Assembly (NCBI RefSeq): GCF_000935355.1
Contig: NZ_JXZC01000001.1
Coordinates: 1,116,001-1,180,000, forward strand
Length of the DNA: 64,000 bases
Origin: Rossellomorea aquimaris
Lineage (GTDB): Bacteria; Bacillota; Bacilli; Bacillales; Bacillaceae_B
Direction of reading: 5' to 3'
The notes beneath the pieces were generated by a model. The model did not search any database, was not told where the DNA came from, and saw nothing but the letters and a program-made list of their open reading frames with translations. A program made the translations under genes and the position numbers. Positions 16,732 to 24,029 of this stretch are shown piece by piece (within the stretch, counting starts at the first letter, position 1; each line of letters starts with the position of its first letter).

Positions 16732-17624
16732 TGGGGCATAACGATGAGTTCATTCTCTCTTATCGCGAAGGATAGGAGGTTCTTTCTTTCAAGACTGGTA
16801 AGATAAGCCGTCACCGACGTTCTGAACAAGAGCCATTGCCCCACATTCGATACAGCTATTTTATGTAATTGCAAATACTCTTTTACTACTTTTTCAAAGG
16901 AACAACCTTCTGAACTCTCATTCACAAGTGTGAGAAGTGAGTTCATTCGTTCTTCATGAAGATCGATATTCTCTTGGACCGTTTCAACATAGTTCTCTTC
17001 ATAGTTTCCGTGACCTGGAATTGCTCCTTTGCATGTAATGTGAAGGAGTTTTTTTAATGAATCCAGGGTTTGATCCGCATCAATAATAAACGGAATCACA
17101 TGCTTCTCCAATGTCTCCCTTCCAAAATAACTGTCCGCAGCATATAAAATATCATCAACAAGCAGTCCCGCCTGACCATATGAATGTCCCGGTAAGTCAA
17201 TAGCTTCAAAAGTGAAAGGCCCGATGGTATTTTGACCAACATTCAATTCACCATCAATCCCCACTGATTGGCCCTCGAGGAATTTATTTCTCAATTCATT
17301 TATGGGATTAGCACCATTGAATAAATAAATGGGCTCCAGGATCGAATTCTCTATAATCGCTTTTTCTATTTTAGGAGCAAATAATTGGAGGCCGTCTTTT
17401 TTCTTCAGGTAGTGAGCTCCGCCAAAATGATCTGCGTGGGCATGGGTGATTACACAATAATTCAGGGGCAGGCCTTCGTTTGTTAGGATTTTGATCACTT
17501 TCTTCACCGAAGAATCATCCAGTCCGCTGTCAATAAGGAGCCCTTTTCCCTCTTTCACGCAGTAACCTATCGTAACGCTTCCTGTAAATGCGTAGCAGTG
17601 CTCAGTAAGGCTTTGTAGTTTCAA
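16728..17624 (-). CDS. MBL-fold metallo-hydrolase
   Basis: 298-residue metallo-beta-lactamase-fold hydrolase. The zinc motif is THAHADHFGG (residues 59-68), with further ligands in DLPGHSYGQAG (His), YAADSYFG (Asp) and IPGHGNYEE (His), followed by a C-terminal helical region as in hydroxyacylglutathione hydrolase/SoxH-like members. Start TTG 17624 is chosen because GGAGG lies 7 bases upstream. It is a single gene; substrate not predictable. Confidence 0.88.
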   Translation of the reverse strand: MKLQSLTEHCYAFTGSVTIGYCVKEGKGLLIDSGLDDSSVKKVIKILTNEGLPLNYCVITHAHADHFGGAHYLKKKDGLQLFAPKIEKAIIENSILEPIYLFNGANPINELRNKFLEGQSVGIDGELNVGQNTIGPFTFEAIDLPGHSYGQAGLLVDDILYAADSYFGRETLEKHVIPFIIDADQTLDSLKKLLHITCKGAIPGHGNYEENYVETVQENIDLHEERMNSLLTLVNESSEGCSFEKVVKEYLQLHKIAVSNVGQWLLFRTSVTAYLTSLERKNLLSFAIRENELIVMPH

Positions 17625-17738
17625 GTCATTACCTCCAGATATGTCAGGGGCTCAAGATCAGTTAAATAAAAAACCTCTAAGGAAGGCTGCTCCTTTTGGG
17701 ATTTTTCAATTTGCCTATATATGCCCCCCTTAAACTTC

Positions 17739-18017
17739 TTATACATATTCGTTAATATGGTTTCCTTTTCCTGTTAACTGGGCAAATAAATTTGACGGGA
17801 TGGACGGTTTAGTGAATGTTTGATATGAAGTTTTGCGTTGATTTGATCGATATACATGATTGGATGTTCCTGTCTCTTCAGGATGAGCTTGAGATTTATT
17901 TTTCATTGGCTTCACTGGTTGGACGGGGAGAAAGGTGAACGGATGCTTTTCAACCTTTAATTCACGCTCTTGATACTGTTTATATTGATGGTGAGGAATT
18001 GGAGCGATATATCCCAT
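17739..18017 (-). CDS. Hypothetical protein, candidate sigma-B gene
   Basis: 92 residues beginning MGYIAPIPHHQYKQY, basic and Gln/Pro/Ser rich, with no hydrophobic segment; likely disordered. The N-terminal MGYIAP..YxQY pattern is familiar from Bacillus hypothetical proteins, but I cannot name a family. GGGGG about 8 bases upstream supports ATG 18017 over the longer frame. A sigma-B-like promoter lies immediately upstream. Confidence 0.7.
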   Translation of the reverse strand: MGYIAPIPHHQYKQYQERELKVEKHPFTFLPVQPVKPMKNKSQAHPEETGTSNHVYRSNQRKTSYQTFTKPSIPSNLFAQLTGKGNHINEYV

Positions 18018-18040
18018 TTTCATTACCCCCTTGTTAGTAA

Positions 18041-18067
18041 ATACCCATTTAAGGTTCTGCAATAAAC
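18041..18067 (-). promoter_or_regulatory. Candidate sigma-B promoter
   Basis: Minus strand GTTTAT (18062-18067), 15-bp spacer, GGGTAT (18041-18046). Five of six -35 and six of six -10 bases match the sigma-B consensus; predicted start near 18034 leaves a short leader with the ribosome site. Confidence 0.55.
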
Positions 18068-18142
18068 TTTCTGGTGGCTATCCGTTTGCCTGCTGAGATT
18101 CTGAGGGGAGGTGTAGAACGTGAGAACGTACACAATAAAAAG

Positions 18143-18202
18143 AAAGGAGAATTAACATAAAATACGTGCCTGAGCACATCTTTATGTCCATTCTCCTTTA
18201 TT
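18143..18202 (-). terminator. Terminator after spoVIF
   Basis: Long hairpin, outer stem AAAGGAGAAT/ATTCTCCTTT and inner ACATAAA/TTTATGT, ending 13 bp from the spoVIF stop. Confidence 0.65.
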
Positions 18203-18214
18203 TTAGATAAATCT

Positions 18215-18472
18215 TTATTTCTTTTTATTTAACATATTGGAAATGGTTCCAAAGTCTAATTGCTTTCCATCATTCACAATCGACTGCACTATTTTATTTT
18301 CCATTTCCTTGTTTACAGGTTTATTGGCAATTTTGGATACGCGTTTAATGACGCTTCTGACCGTTGCTTCATCTTTGAAGTTTGCATTTTGTAATGAGTT
18401 CGCAAGCTCTAACACTTCGTTCATGTTAACGCCTGTCTTCTTCTCTAAATTCTTAAAAAAGTTATTATTCAT
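18215..18472 (-). CDS. spoVIF: Stage VI sporulation protein F
   Basis: 85-residue helical protein matching SpoVIF (YjcC): FFKNLEKKTGVNMNEVLELANSLQ, VRSVIKRVSKIANKPV, and an NML-KKK end. In B. subtilis it is made in the mother cell and is needed for late coat assembly and heat resistance. Start ATG 18472 has AAAGGAGG 10 bases upstream; the GTG at 18481 is too near that site. A weak sigma-K-like promoter (AC, 16 bp, CATATGATG) lies upstream on the minus strand around 18503-18530. Confidence 0.93.
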   Translation of the reverse strand: MNNNFFKNLEKKTGVNMNEVLELANSLQNANFKDEATVRSVIKRVSKIANKPVNKEMENKIVQSIVNDGKQLDFGTISNMLNKKK

Positions 18473-18659
18473 TTCCTTCACGCCTCCTTTTAACTATAAG
18501 CATCATATGTAAAAAACCCAGGAGCGTGATTATGAATTGATTCTTTTGAAGGTTGAGGATGTTTTTATTTATTTTAGATCGTCTTTACACGATTTTTTTG
18601 GAGGAATCGTTGAAGGTTGAAAATCTCTTTGGTATGGTAAATGAATTTAGTGGCCATAA

Positions 18660-18785
18660 GAATGTTTACTATCGACTTTTGGTCACATATTATCGACTTC
18701 GGGCATTATATTATCGACTTTTCTGATTTATTATCGACTTTGGGCATTATATTATCGACTTCGGCCCTTTTATTATCGACTTCCT
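18660..18785. repeat. Six-copy 21-bp-period repeat, core ATCGACTT
   Basis: The octamer ATCGACTT occurs at 18671, 18692, 18713, 18733, 18754 and 18775, spacings 21, 21, 20, 21 and 21 bp. Flanks are partly conserved (TATTATCGACTT then CGGGCAT/TGGGCAT). The array lies in the otherwise gene-free 444 bp between spoVIF and the yjcZ-like gene. The plus-strand open frame through it shows only the repeat-derived IIDF pattern and has no good ribosome site. Confidence 0.9.
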
Positions 18786-18879
18786 ACCGGTTCAACTTCA
18801 CCACGTTTATTTCCATCACCTTTACTGGCACTTCAAACTTATCCATAATTCTCAAAGTGACGCTTCCCCCAATAAAACA

Positions 18880-18920
18880 AAAAGACAAAATCCCTCCTAT
18901 GAGGATTCTGCCTTTTGTAC
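18880..18920 (-). terminator. Terminator after yjcZ-like gene
   Basis: Minus-strand 14-bp stem AAAAGGCAGAATCC / GGATTTTGTCTTTT (two G-U pairs) followed by T-rich sequence. Confidence 0.7.
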
Positions 18921-18926
18921 CCCTTT

Positions 18927-19043
18927 CTAACAGAAGCTAGCTCCAACGATAATTAAAAGAATGAAAAGCACAACGATCAATACAAAAGTCGAACCATAAC
19001 CGCCTCCGCCATAACCGCAGCCACCGTAACCATATCCATACAT
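18927..19043 (-). CDS. YjcZ family sporulation mini-protein
   Basis: 38 residues: Gly/Tyr-rich N terminus ([15 protein letters not shown]) followed by one hydrophobic segment ([18 protein letters not shown]) and a terminal Cys. This is the usual make-up of YjcZ/YtrI-type sporulation proteins of Bacillus. AGAGGTGAT lies 7 bases upstream of ATG 19043, and a sigma-K-like promoter precedes it, supporting mother-cell expression. Confidence 0.9.
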   Translation of the reverse strand: MYGYGYGGCGYGGGGYGSTFVLIVVLFILLIIVGASFC

Positions 19044-19078
19044 TTTAGTATCACCTCTCTTTTACCTTTAGTCTCTTA

Positions 19079-19106
19079 TAACATATGTAAACAGAGAGGT
19101 GAACGT
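19079..19106 (-). promoter_or_regulatory. Sigma-K-like promoter of yjcZ-like gene
   Basis: Minus strand AC, 17-bp spacer, CATATGTTA (19079-19087), a full CATANNNTA match; predicted start about 29 nt before the coding start. Confidence 0.6.
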
Positions 19107-19123
19107 ATGGGCTTTTCGATAAT

Positions 19124-19816
19124 TTATTGTGTGTTTGTCCAATTATACAAGTCGAAGGTGAGATTTCCCTCACTGTCCAGCTGGGCAAGGAAAATGGATT
19201 CAACCTGCAATTGTCTTTTGGTTAGCTCTTTTTGTAACCAGGGCAGGGGAAATCCAACTTCCCGCAGGGCCGCTGCATCTATTTTCCCGTCTGAAATGAC
19301 GGCCTGTGGAGGAGTGGACTTTGGTGAGATGTTATATAAATCTTCCCGAACAAGGGGCCTCTTTTCTCTTTTGAGTAAAACACTTAGGTCCCCATTGGTG
19401 TCAAGTGTTGCAAACTCTACGTCGGCAGCACGGAAAACATCTTTTTTCCTCAATTGTTCCAGCAGTTCGTCCACGGAATACTGTTCTTTTTTTAAAGCCT
19501 TCTCATCAATCTCTCCATCTTTAATAAATACGGTTGGTTTTCCTTCAGCAAATCTTCTGAACCGAATGCTTTTCAGTGACAAATAGGAGAACAGGAGTGG
19601 GAACGCAAACCATAAGAGGATGCTCATCAGACCTTCACTTAATGGCAGGCCAAGATCCATCGAGAGCGTTCCTGCAATGCTTCCAACCGTGATTCCTGTA
19701 ATGTACTCATAAAAGGAGAGTTTAGAAAGCTGTTTTTTCCCTAATAATTTGGTAATGGCGAATAGGGAAAGTAAAATGAATATACTGCGTAATGCCACCT
19801 CTAAGTACTCAGGCAT
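19124..19816 (-). CDS. DUF421 protein, last gene of spoVA2-like operon
   Basis: 230 residues: three N-terminal membrane segments, then cytosolic beta repeats (VFIKDGEIDEKAL ... AVISDGKIDAAAL) as in YetF. GAGGTG lies 7 bases before ATG 19816. It follows the spoVAE gene by 15 bp in the same direction. DUF421 (yetF-like) genes accompany spoVAC-spoVAD-spoVAEb in the spoVA2 operon type that raises spore wet-heat resistance in mobile form (spoVA2mob). The family is clear, the biochemical role unknown. Confidence 0.9.
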   Translation of the reverse strand: MPEYLEVALRSIFILLSLFAITKLLGKKQLSKLSFYEYITGITVGSIAGTLSMDLGLPLSEGLMSILLWFAFPLLFSYLSLKSIRFRRFAEGKPTVFIKDGEIDEKALKKEQYSVDELLEQLRKKDVFRAADVEFATLDTNGDLSVLLKREKRPLVREDLYNISPKSTPPQAVISDGKIDAAALREVGFPLPWLQKELTKRQLQVESIFLAQLDSEGNLTFDLYNWTNTQ

Positions 19817-19831
19817 CAATCTTCACCTCTA

Positions 19832-20188
19832 TTATCCTTTTGGCTTAAAAAGGAGAGCTCCAATGAAGCCGAATATGATTGCGGAGGAGATCCCGGAGCT
19901 TGTCACTTCAAACATACCCGTAAGGACTCCCACTATCCCGTGTTCCTGTGATTCCTGCATGGCACCATTGACCAGGGCGTTGCCAAAGCTCGTTATTGGG
20001 ATTGTCGCGCCTGCTCCGGCAAAATCTATGAGAGGCTCATATAAACCAAATCCTGAAAAAACCGCCCCGGCCACAACGAGTAAGCTTAGTGTATGAGCCG
20101 GTGTTAATTTAGCTACATCAAACAGCAATTGACCAATCACACAAATGATCCCGCCTATTGTAAAGGCCCAAAAAAACATCGCTAACAC
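19832..20188 (-). CDS. spoVAE: Stage V sporulation protein AE (SpoVAEb)
   Basis: 118-residue integral membrane protein with the SpoVAC/AE motifs GQLLFD, GFGLYEPLIDFAGAGATIPITSFGNALV and HGIVGVLTGMFEVTSSGI. With SpoVAC and SpoVAD it forms the inner spore-membrane channel moving Ca-dipicolinate. Start is GTG 20188 with GGAGG 7 bases upstream. It follows spoVAD by 18 bp. Confidence 0.93.
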   Translation of the reverse strand: MLAMFFWAFTIGGIICVIGQLLFDVAKLTPAHTLSLLVVAGAVFSGFGLYEPLIDFAGAGATIPITSFGNALVNGAMQESQEHGIVGVLTGMFEVTSSGISSAIIFGFIGALLFKPKG

Positions 20189-20206
20189 TTCGTTTCCTCC
20201 TTTCCT

Positions 20207-21223
20207 TTACATATATTCGATGGAAACTGCATGAGCAATACAGGGGATCGTTTCCCCTTGTTGAAATGTCAGGGGTGATAACAAAGCTCCCGTCGCCACA
20301 ACCAAGATGCGTTTATAAGTTCCTTTTTTCATTTCATTTAATAGATGTCCATAAAGGACGGTAGCTGAACACCCTGGGCCACTTGCTCCAGATTGGACTG
20401 GCTGATCATTTCCATATATCAGCAATCCGCAATCTTGAAACTGATGATCCGAGAAGTTATAGCCCTTTTCCCTTAACATTTCAACTGCCGTCTGCCGACC
20501 GATCTTGGCAAGATCTCCAGTGATGATCAGGTCGTAATAAGAAGGATCCCTGCCCAGATCTTGAAAGTGACCCGCTATGGTATCCACAGCGGCTGGTGCC
20601 ATGGCTCCTCCCATATTAAAGGGATCTTTCAACCCCATATCCATAACCTTGCCGATGGTCGCAGATGTAACTCTGGGTGCAAGCGTATTGACTGACGCTC
20701 CTTCTCCGATTACCGCATACCCGGCACCGGTCACGGTCCACTGTGCTGTCGGAGGCTTTTGACCTCCATATTCAGTCGGGTAGCGAAACTGTCTTTCTGT
20801 TGCGGAATTGTGGCTTGATGCCCCTGTCACAATATGATGAGCTCCATGATAGTTAACCAGGAATGCAGATAACGCCAGACCCTCCATGGATGTCGAGCAT
20901 GCTCCGAATAATCCGAAGTAAGGAATTCCGTTGGTTCTGGCAGCAAAACTTGATGGGGTAATTTGATTAATTAAATCCCCCGTCAAGAAAAACTGTACAT
21001 CGCTTTTTTGTAGAGACTGTTTTTCCAGGGCGATTTGAACGGCATCTTCAATGAGTGTTCGATTGGCTTTTTCGTACGTATTCTGGCCCATCCACAGGTC
21101 ATCGTAAAACTGATCGAAGTCCGCAGCTAAGTTCCCTTTCTTTTCAAAGGGTCCACCAACGACACCGGTAGACAGTATGACGGGATGTGAAGGGAATACC
21201 CATGACCTTGAACCTTGAAGCAT
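20207..21223 (-). CDS. spoVAD: Stage V sporulation protein AD
   Basis: 338 residues with a thiolase-like fold: TGVVGGPFEKKG, FGACSTSMEGLAL (Cys at the thiolase position), TGASSHNSATERQFRYPTEYG, and SGASGPGCSATVL. SpoVAD is the cytosolic component of the spore dipicolinic-acid channel and binds DPA. GGGGGTGAT precedes ATG 21223, which overlaps the spoVAC stop by one base. Confidence 0.96.
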   Translation of the reverse strand: MLQGSRSWVFPSHPVILSTGVVGGPFEKKGNLAADFDQFYDDLWMGQNTYEKANRTLIEDAVQIALEKQSLQKSDVQFFLTGDLINQITPSSFAARTNGIPYFGLFGACSTSMEGLALSAFLVNYHGAHHIVTGASSHNSATERQFRYPTEYGGQKPPTAQWTVTGAGYAVIGEGASVNTLAPRVTSATIGKVMDMGLKDPFNMGGAMAPAAVDTIAGHFQDLGRDPSYYDLIITGDLAKIGRQTAVEMLREKGYNFSDHQFQDCGLLIYGNDQPVQSGASGPGCSATVLYGHLLNEMKKGTYKRILVVATGALLSPLTFQQGETIPCIAHAVSIEYM

Positions 21224-21693
21224 TATATCACCCCCAGTTGTATTAAGATCGTCTTGATTAATGCAACGACAAAAGCAGAAAATACTCCGAATACAATAAC
21301 GGAACCCGCCAGTTTAAATATGTTACCGCCAACCCCCAAAACATATCCTTCTGTTTTATGTTCGATGGCTGCTGAAATAACAGAATTCCCGAATCCTGTT
21401 ACCGGAACCGCACTACCAGCTCCGGCAAATTGGCCAATATGGTCATAGACCCCAAATCCTGTCAGTAGCATTGCTATAAATACCATCGTTGCAACGGTTG
21501 GATTTCCTGCGGTCTGCTCAGTAAAGTTGAAGTAATAAATGTACATATACGTAATGGCCTGTCCGATTAAACAGATGAAGCCCCCAACAAAGAATGCCTT
21601 GATGATATTTTTCAGTAGGGGGCGCTTTGTTTCATATTGTTTCTCTAACTGCTCATACTTTTTCTGCTCGGGTGTTTTTGGTACTTTCCCCAC
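21223..21693 (-). CDS. spoVAC: Stage V sporulation protein AC
   Basis: 156-residue membrane protein; a charged N-terminal 25 residues then about four hydrophobic segments with GGFICLIGQAITYMY and GVYDHIGQFAGAGSAVPVTGFGNSVISAAIEHKTEG, the SpoVAC signature. It forms the mechanosensitive pore part of the DPA channel. Start is GTG 21693 with AGGAGG 8 bases upstream. Confidence 0.95.
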   Translation of the reverse strand: MGKVPKTPEQKKYEQLEKQYETKRPLLKNIIKAFFVGGFICLIGQAITYMYIYYFNFTEQTAGNPTVATMVFIAMLLTGFGVYDHIGQFAGAGSAVPVTGFGNSVISAAIEHKTEGYVLGVGGNIFKLAGSVIVFGVFSAFVVALIKTILIQLGVI

Positions 21694-21705
21694 AAAACAT
21701 TCCTC

Positions 21706-22173
21706 CTACGTTTTTTCCTTTTGAAGCTTTACGATCTCCTGAAACTTCTTTTCCGCGTCCTTCTTTGAAATTGAACCCCTCCTAAGTTTTTCCTTTAGGC
21801 GGATCGTTTCAAGAAATATCTTGTAATCACTGGATAAAATAAAGTCTTCACCTGAGTACTTATCTTCTAGATATTGATCCATCTTTTTTTCGATTTTCTT
21901 CATATGGAATCTTTGTAAGTGCTTCACTTTGTATACAACGAGCGTTTCTTCTTTTCCTTGTATGACCGCTACGTCATAAAGCTCTTTCATTTTCGAAATT
22001 TCTCGCTTGATGGCGTGGCCGTAGCTATCTGTTTCAGGATTATCCACTAACTCAATAGGTGGTGGATCGGTTTTCTTCATAAGCGCAATCTTGCTATCGT
22101 TTCCATCTTCTTTATTGGCGCAGCCTATCAAAACCAGTAAAGCAATTGGCCAGATGATTTGTTTTTTGTTCAT
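21706..22173 (-). CDS. YhcN/YlaJ family sporulation lipoprotein
   Basis: 155 residues with a short signal peptide and lipobox VLIGC (Cys about residue 18), then a charged region with ISKMKELYDVAVIQGKEETLVVYKVKHLQRF, as in YhcN/YlaJ lipoproteins. It is 12 bp upstream of spoVAC and begins the operon, the usual order in spoVA2 loci. GAGGGATATG precedes ATG 22173. No convincing sigma-G promoter was found upstream. Confidence 0.88.
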   Translation of the reverse strand: MNKKQIIWPIALLVLIGCANKEDGNDSKIALMKKTDPPPIELVDNPETDSYGHAIKREISKMKELYDVAVIQGKEETLVVYKVKHLQRFHMKKIEKKMDQYLEDKYSGEDFILSSDYKIFLETIRLKEKLRRGSISKKDAEKKFQEIVKLQKEKT

Positions 22174-22239
22174 GACATATCCCTCTTTTGTTTGTACTCA
22201 CCTTTTATTTTTTTCTTAAAGTCAGATTTTATGAAAAAA

Positions 22240-22268
22240 AAAAAAGACTGCCCAATATGAGCAGTCTT
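22240..22268 (-). terminator. Terminator after Cys-rich mini-protein
   Basis: Minus-strand stem AGACTGC/GCAGTCT followed by a run of 12 T. Confidence 0.8.
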
Positions 22269-22359
22269 ATCTTTTCTTTGCTTTTCCACAACCGCAGCCC
22301 TTTTTCTTAATGGGAGTATTGGTTGGTTTCTTGGTATTTACTGAAGTATTCTTCATCAT
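22267..22359 (-). CDS. 30-residue Cys/Lys mini-protein, probable sporulation gene
   Basis: Frame MMKNTSVN...KKKGCGCGKAKKR with GGAGG 6 bases upstream of ATG 22359, a terminator at the stop, and a sigma-K-like promoter (AC, 17 bp, CATACAATG; -10 at 22391-22399). The KGCGCGK end is a possible metal-binding or cross-linking tail. It lies among coat and spoVA genes. No family recognised. Confidence 0.65.
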   Translation of the reverse strand: MMKNTSVNTKKPTNTPIKKKGCGCGKAKKR

Positions 22360-22390
22360 AATCGACCTCCTTTACCATCCCCCTTGCATT

Positions 22391-22418
22391 CATTGTATGT
22401 GAAATAAGGTAAGCTTGT
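22391..22418 (-). promoter_or_regulatory. Sigma-K-like promoter of the 30-aa gene
   Basis: Minus strand AC (22417-22418), 17 bp, CATACAATG (22391-22399), 8 of 9 with a weak last base. Confidence 0.45.
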
Positions 22419-22438
22419 TTCCACTAATTACCTAAATT

Positions 22439-22789
22439 TCATTCCCTTATCCAACTTTGGACAGCCGCCTCTATTACAGAAGCGACACCAGCAACTGCCA
22501 ATACTGTTATCACCGGGGTGAAAAATACAGGAATGAAAATATTTCCTACATATAGAAATACAGCAACCCACATCCCTGTACACCAATAGCATGATAATAG
22601 TTCCCCTACAAACCCTTTTATTCCACCTTTTTTAGGTAAAAGAAAGATTTCTTCCACCCCATCTTCCGACATTTCCGGTACTTCATCAAAAAATGGAGAT
22701 CGTAAAAATTCCGTGATTTTGTCAAAGACGATGAGGTGAGTCATTCTAAACACAGCAAGCCCTAAGATAATGATGTCAAGTATCCCCAT
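22439..22789 (-). CDS. yjcA: DUF1360 sporulation protein YjcA
   Basis: 116-residue membrane protein with DUF1360 features: ILGLAVFRMTHLIVFDKITEFLRSPFF at the N terminus and GELLSCYWCTGMWVAVFLYV with the conserved CxWC. Start ATG 22789 has AGGAGTGGGAG upstream; an upstream extension in the same frame has no ribosome site. In B. subtilis yjcA also lies next to the cotVWXYZ genes and spoVIF. Confidence 0.9.
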   Translation of the reverse strand: MGILDIIILGLAVFRMTHLIVFDKITEFLRSPFFDEVPEMSEDGVEEIFLLPKKGGIKGFVGELLSCYWCTGMWVAVFLYVGNIFIPVFFTPVITVLAVAGVASVIEAAVQSWIRE

Positions 22790-22852
22790 ACTCCCACTCC
22801 TTTTATTTGCTAATATCCAGCCCAATTTAGTCAAAAGGGGCATTTGTCCGTT

Positions 22853-22880
22853 ACCCAATTTCCTCTCCTACAATATGTTA
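22853..22880 (+). promoter_or_regulatory. Sigma-K-like promoter of coat gene
   Basis: AC (22853-22854), 17 bp, AATATGTTA (22872-22880), one mismatch to CATANNNTA. Confidence 0.5.
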
Positions 22881-22917
22881 TTAATGTAGTGAAAATTATT
22901 TAAGGAGGAAAATTCTT

Positions 22918-23403
22918 ATGGGTTGCGGAAATTACAGAAAAGATGACATTGCAGGTGCAAGAGATCGCGGTTGTGTATGCCTAGCTGTTCGAGCTATTAA
23001 AGATGTTCAAGATGCAGCAGATCAAGACTGTTTTGATTGTAAAAATGATTGTTTTCTTGAGCCATTAGGATCTTTAGTAAGTCCAGTTGGAAATGCACCA
23101 AATACTCGTGTTTTCAAACTCTACAATAAAAAAGGAGACCTATTCAAGGTACACCCTAAACATTATTGCTGGAAAACGCCTTACTTCCGAGTGAAGAATG
23201 TATTTGACGACTGCTGTGCGACACTTCAAGTGTTGAAGAAAGTTCACGTTACAGGTGCAGACGTAGAATCTGAAGACGAATTGATGGGGTTAAACAATAA
23301 CTTCGAGTACGTATTAACTGGAGATTGTATCACAGTTGATCTGGATTGCTTCTGTGCTATCCAATGTATCGATGATGTTCGAGTAGAAGGCGTTTGTGAC
23401 TAA
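22918..23403 (+). CDS. Spore coat/crust protein, CotZ/CotY family
   Basis: 161-residue Cys-rich protein (about 15 Cys) with GCVCLAVRAIKDVQDAADQDCFDCKNDCFLEPLG at the N terminus, FRVKNVFDDCCATLQVL in the middle and DLDCFCAIQCIDDV at the end. CotY and CotZ build the outermost crust of the B. subtilis spore through disulfide-linked lattices. Only one member is present here, not a full cotVWXYZ cluster, so I do not choose between cotY and cotZ. AAGGAGG precedes ATG 22918; a sigma-K-like promoter lies upstream. Confidence 0.93.
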   Translation: MGCGNYRKDDIAGARDRGCVCLAVRAIKDVQDAADQDCFDCKNDCFLEPLGSLVSPVGNAPNTRVFKLYNKKGDLFKVHPKHYCWKTPYFRVKNVFDDCCATLQVLKKVHVTGADVESEDELMGLNNNFEYVLTGDCITVDLDCFCAIQCIDDVRVEGVCD

Positions 23404-23418
23404 TAAGGAACCAGAACA

Positions 23419-23454
23419 AAAAGCCAGTCGGAATTTCCGGCTGGCTTCTTTTAT
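23419..23454. terminator. Bidirectional terminator between coat gene and cotO
   Basis: Stem AAGCCAGTCGGAA / TTCCGGCTGGCTT with A-run on the left and TTTT on the right, between convergent genes. Confidence 0.85.
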
Positions 23455-24002
23455 TTCAATCCAATGATCTTGATCGCTTTTATTGAATTTCTTTTTAAAG
23501 TGATTTCTTCTCCCTGAAACGTTTTAATATCAATGGATGCACTATCCGCACTGGTTAATACACCACGATACACCCCTTCTTCTGTCTGAAACGCACATGG
23601 AAATGGTGCCCTTCCCATAATACTCTGCTCCATATACTCAATCTTCCCATCCATATCCAGGTCTTTAAAAGGAGTCAGTGGTTTAAAATACCCGTCATGT
23701 GAAGGCTCTTTTCCTAAGTCGCTGTGAATGGGTTTTGGTTCTTCCCGCTTAGATGCCTCTTTTTTTACGGATTCAGTTTCTCTTTTTACAATAGTATGAT
23801 ACTCAGGCTGTTTTAACTTCCCTAAAGGAGCAGCTTCAAATAACTCAGCGTTCTTCCTTTCCACAGGCCGGACGTTTCTTTCTACTTGTTTAGGTTGAAC
23901 GTTTCTTGTCGATGATCCTCTATACACTTCTTGCATGCTGCTTTTCACATCATTCAATTTGGGCTGATGTATATATAATAGTGGCTTTTTCTGTCTATTC
24001 AA
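23451..24002 (-). CDS. cotO: Spore coat protein CotO
   Basis: 183-residue coat morphogenetic protein. The N terminus MNRQKKPLLYIHQPKL...MQEVY matches the CotO (YjbX) signature, and the conserved C-terminal domain has PFPCAFQTEEGVYRGVLTSAD and VTLKRNSIKAI-like strands. The central ~90 residues are charged and variable. The start is TTG 24002, with GGAGGG 6 bases upstream; the longer ATG frame at 24020 starts inside that site. As in B. subtilis it is adjacent to the coat crust gene and fabI. Confidence 0.88.
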   Translation of the reverse strand: MNRQKKPLLYIHQPKLNDVKSSMQEVYRGSSTRNVQPKQVERNVRPVERKNAELFEAAPLGKLKQPEYHTIVKRETESVKKEASKREEPKPIHSDLGKEPSHDGYFKPLTPFKDLDMDGKIEYMEQSIMGRAPFPCAFQTEEGVYRGVLTSADSASIDIKTFQGEEITLKRNSIKAIKIIGLK

Positions 24003-24029
24003 TCCTATCCCTCCATTCATTCTACATTT

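Noticed and set aside
18660-18785. CRISPR array
   Set aside because: Repeat core is 8-12 bp with 21-bp period; the intervals are too short and similar to each other; no cas genes.
18641-18940. Plus-strand 99-codon frame through the 21-bp repeats
   Set aside because: Its sequence only reflects the repeat, there is no good ribosome site, and it overlaps the yjcZ-like terminator and the end of that gene.
22174-22239. Sigma-G promoter for the spoVA2-like operon
   Set aside because: I looked for TGNATA-N17/18-CATNNTA upstream of the lipoprotein gene; only poor partial matches were found.
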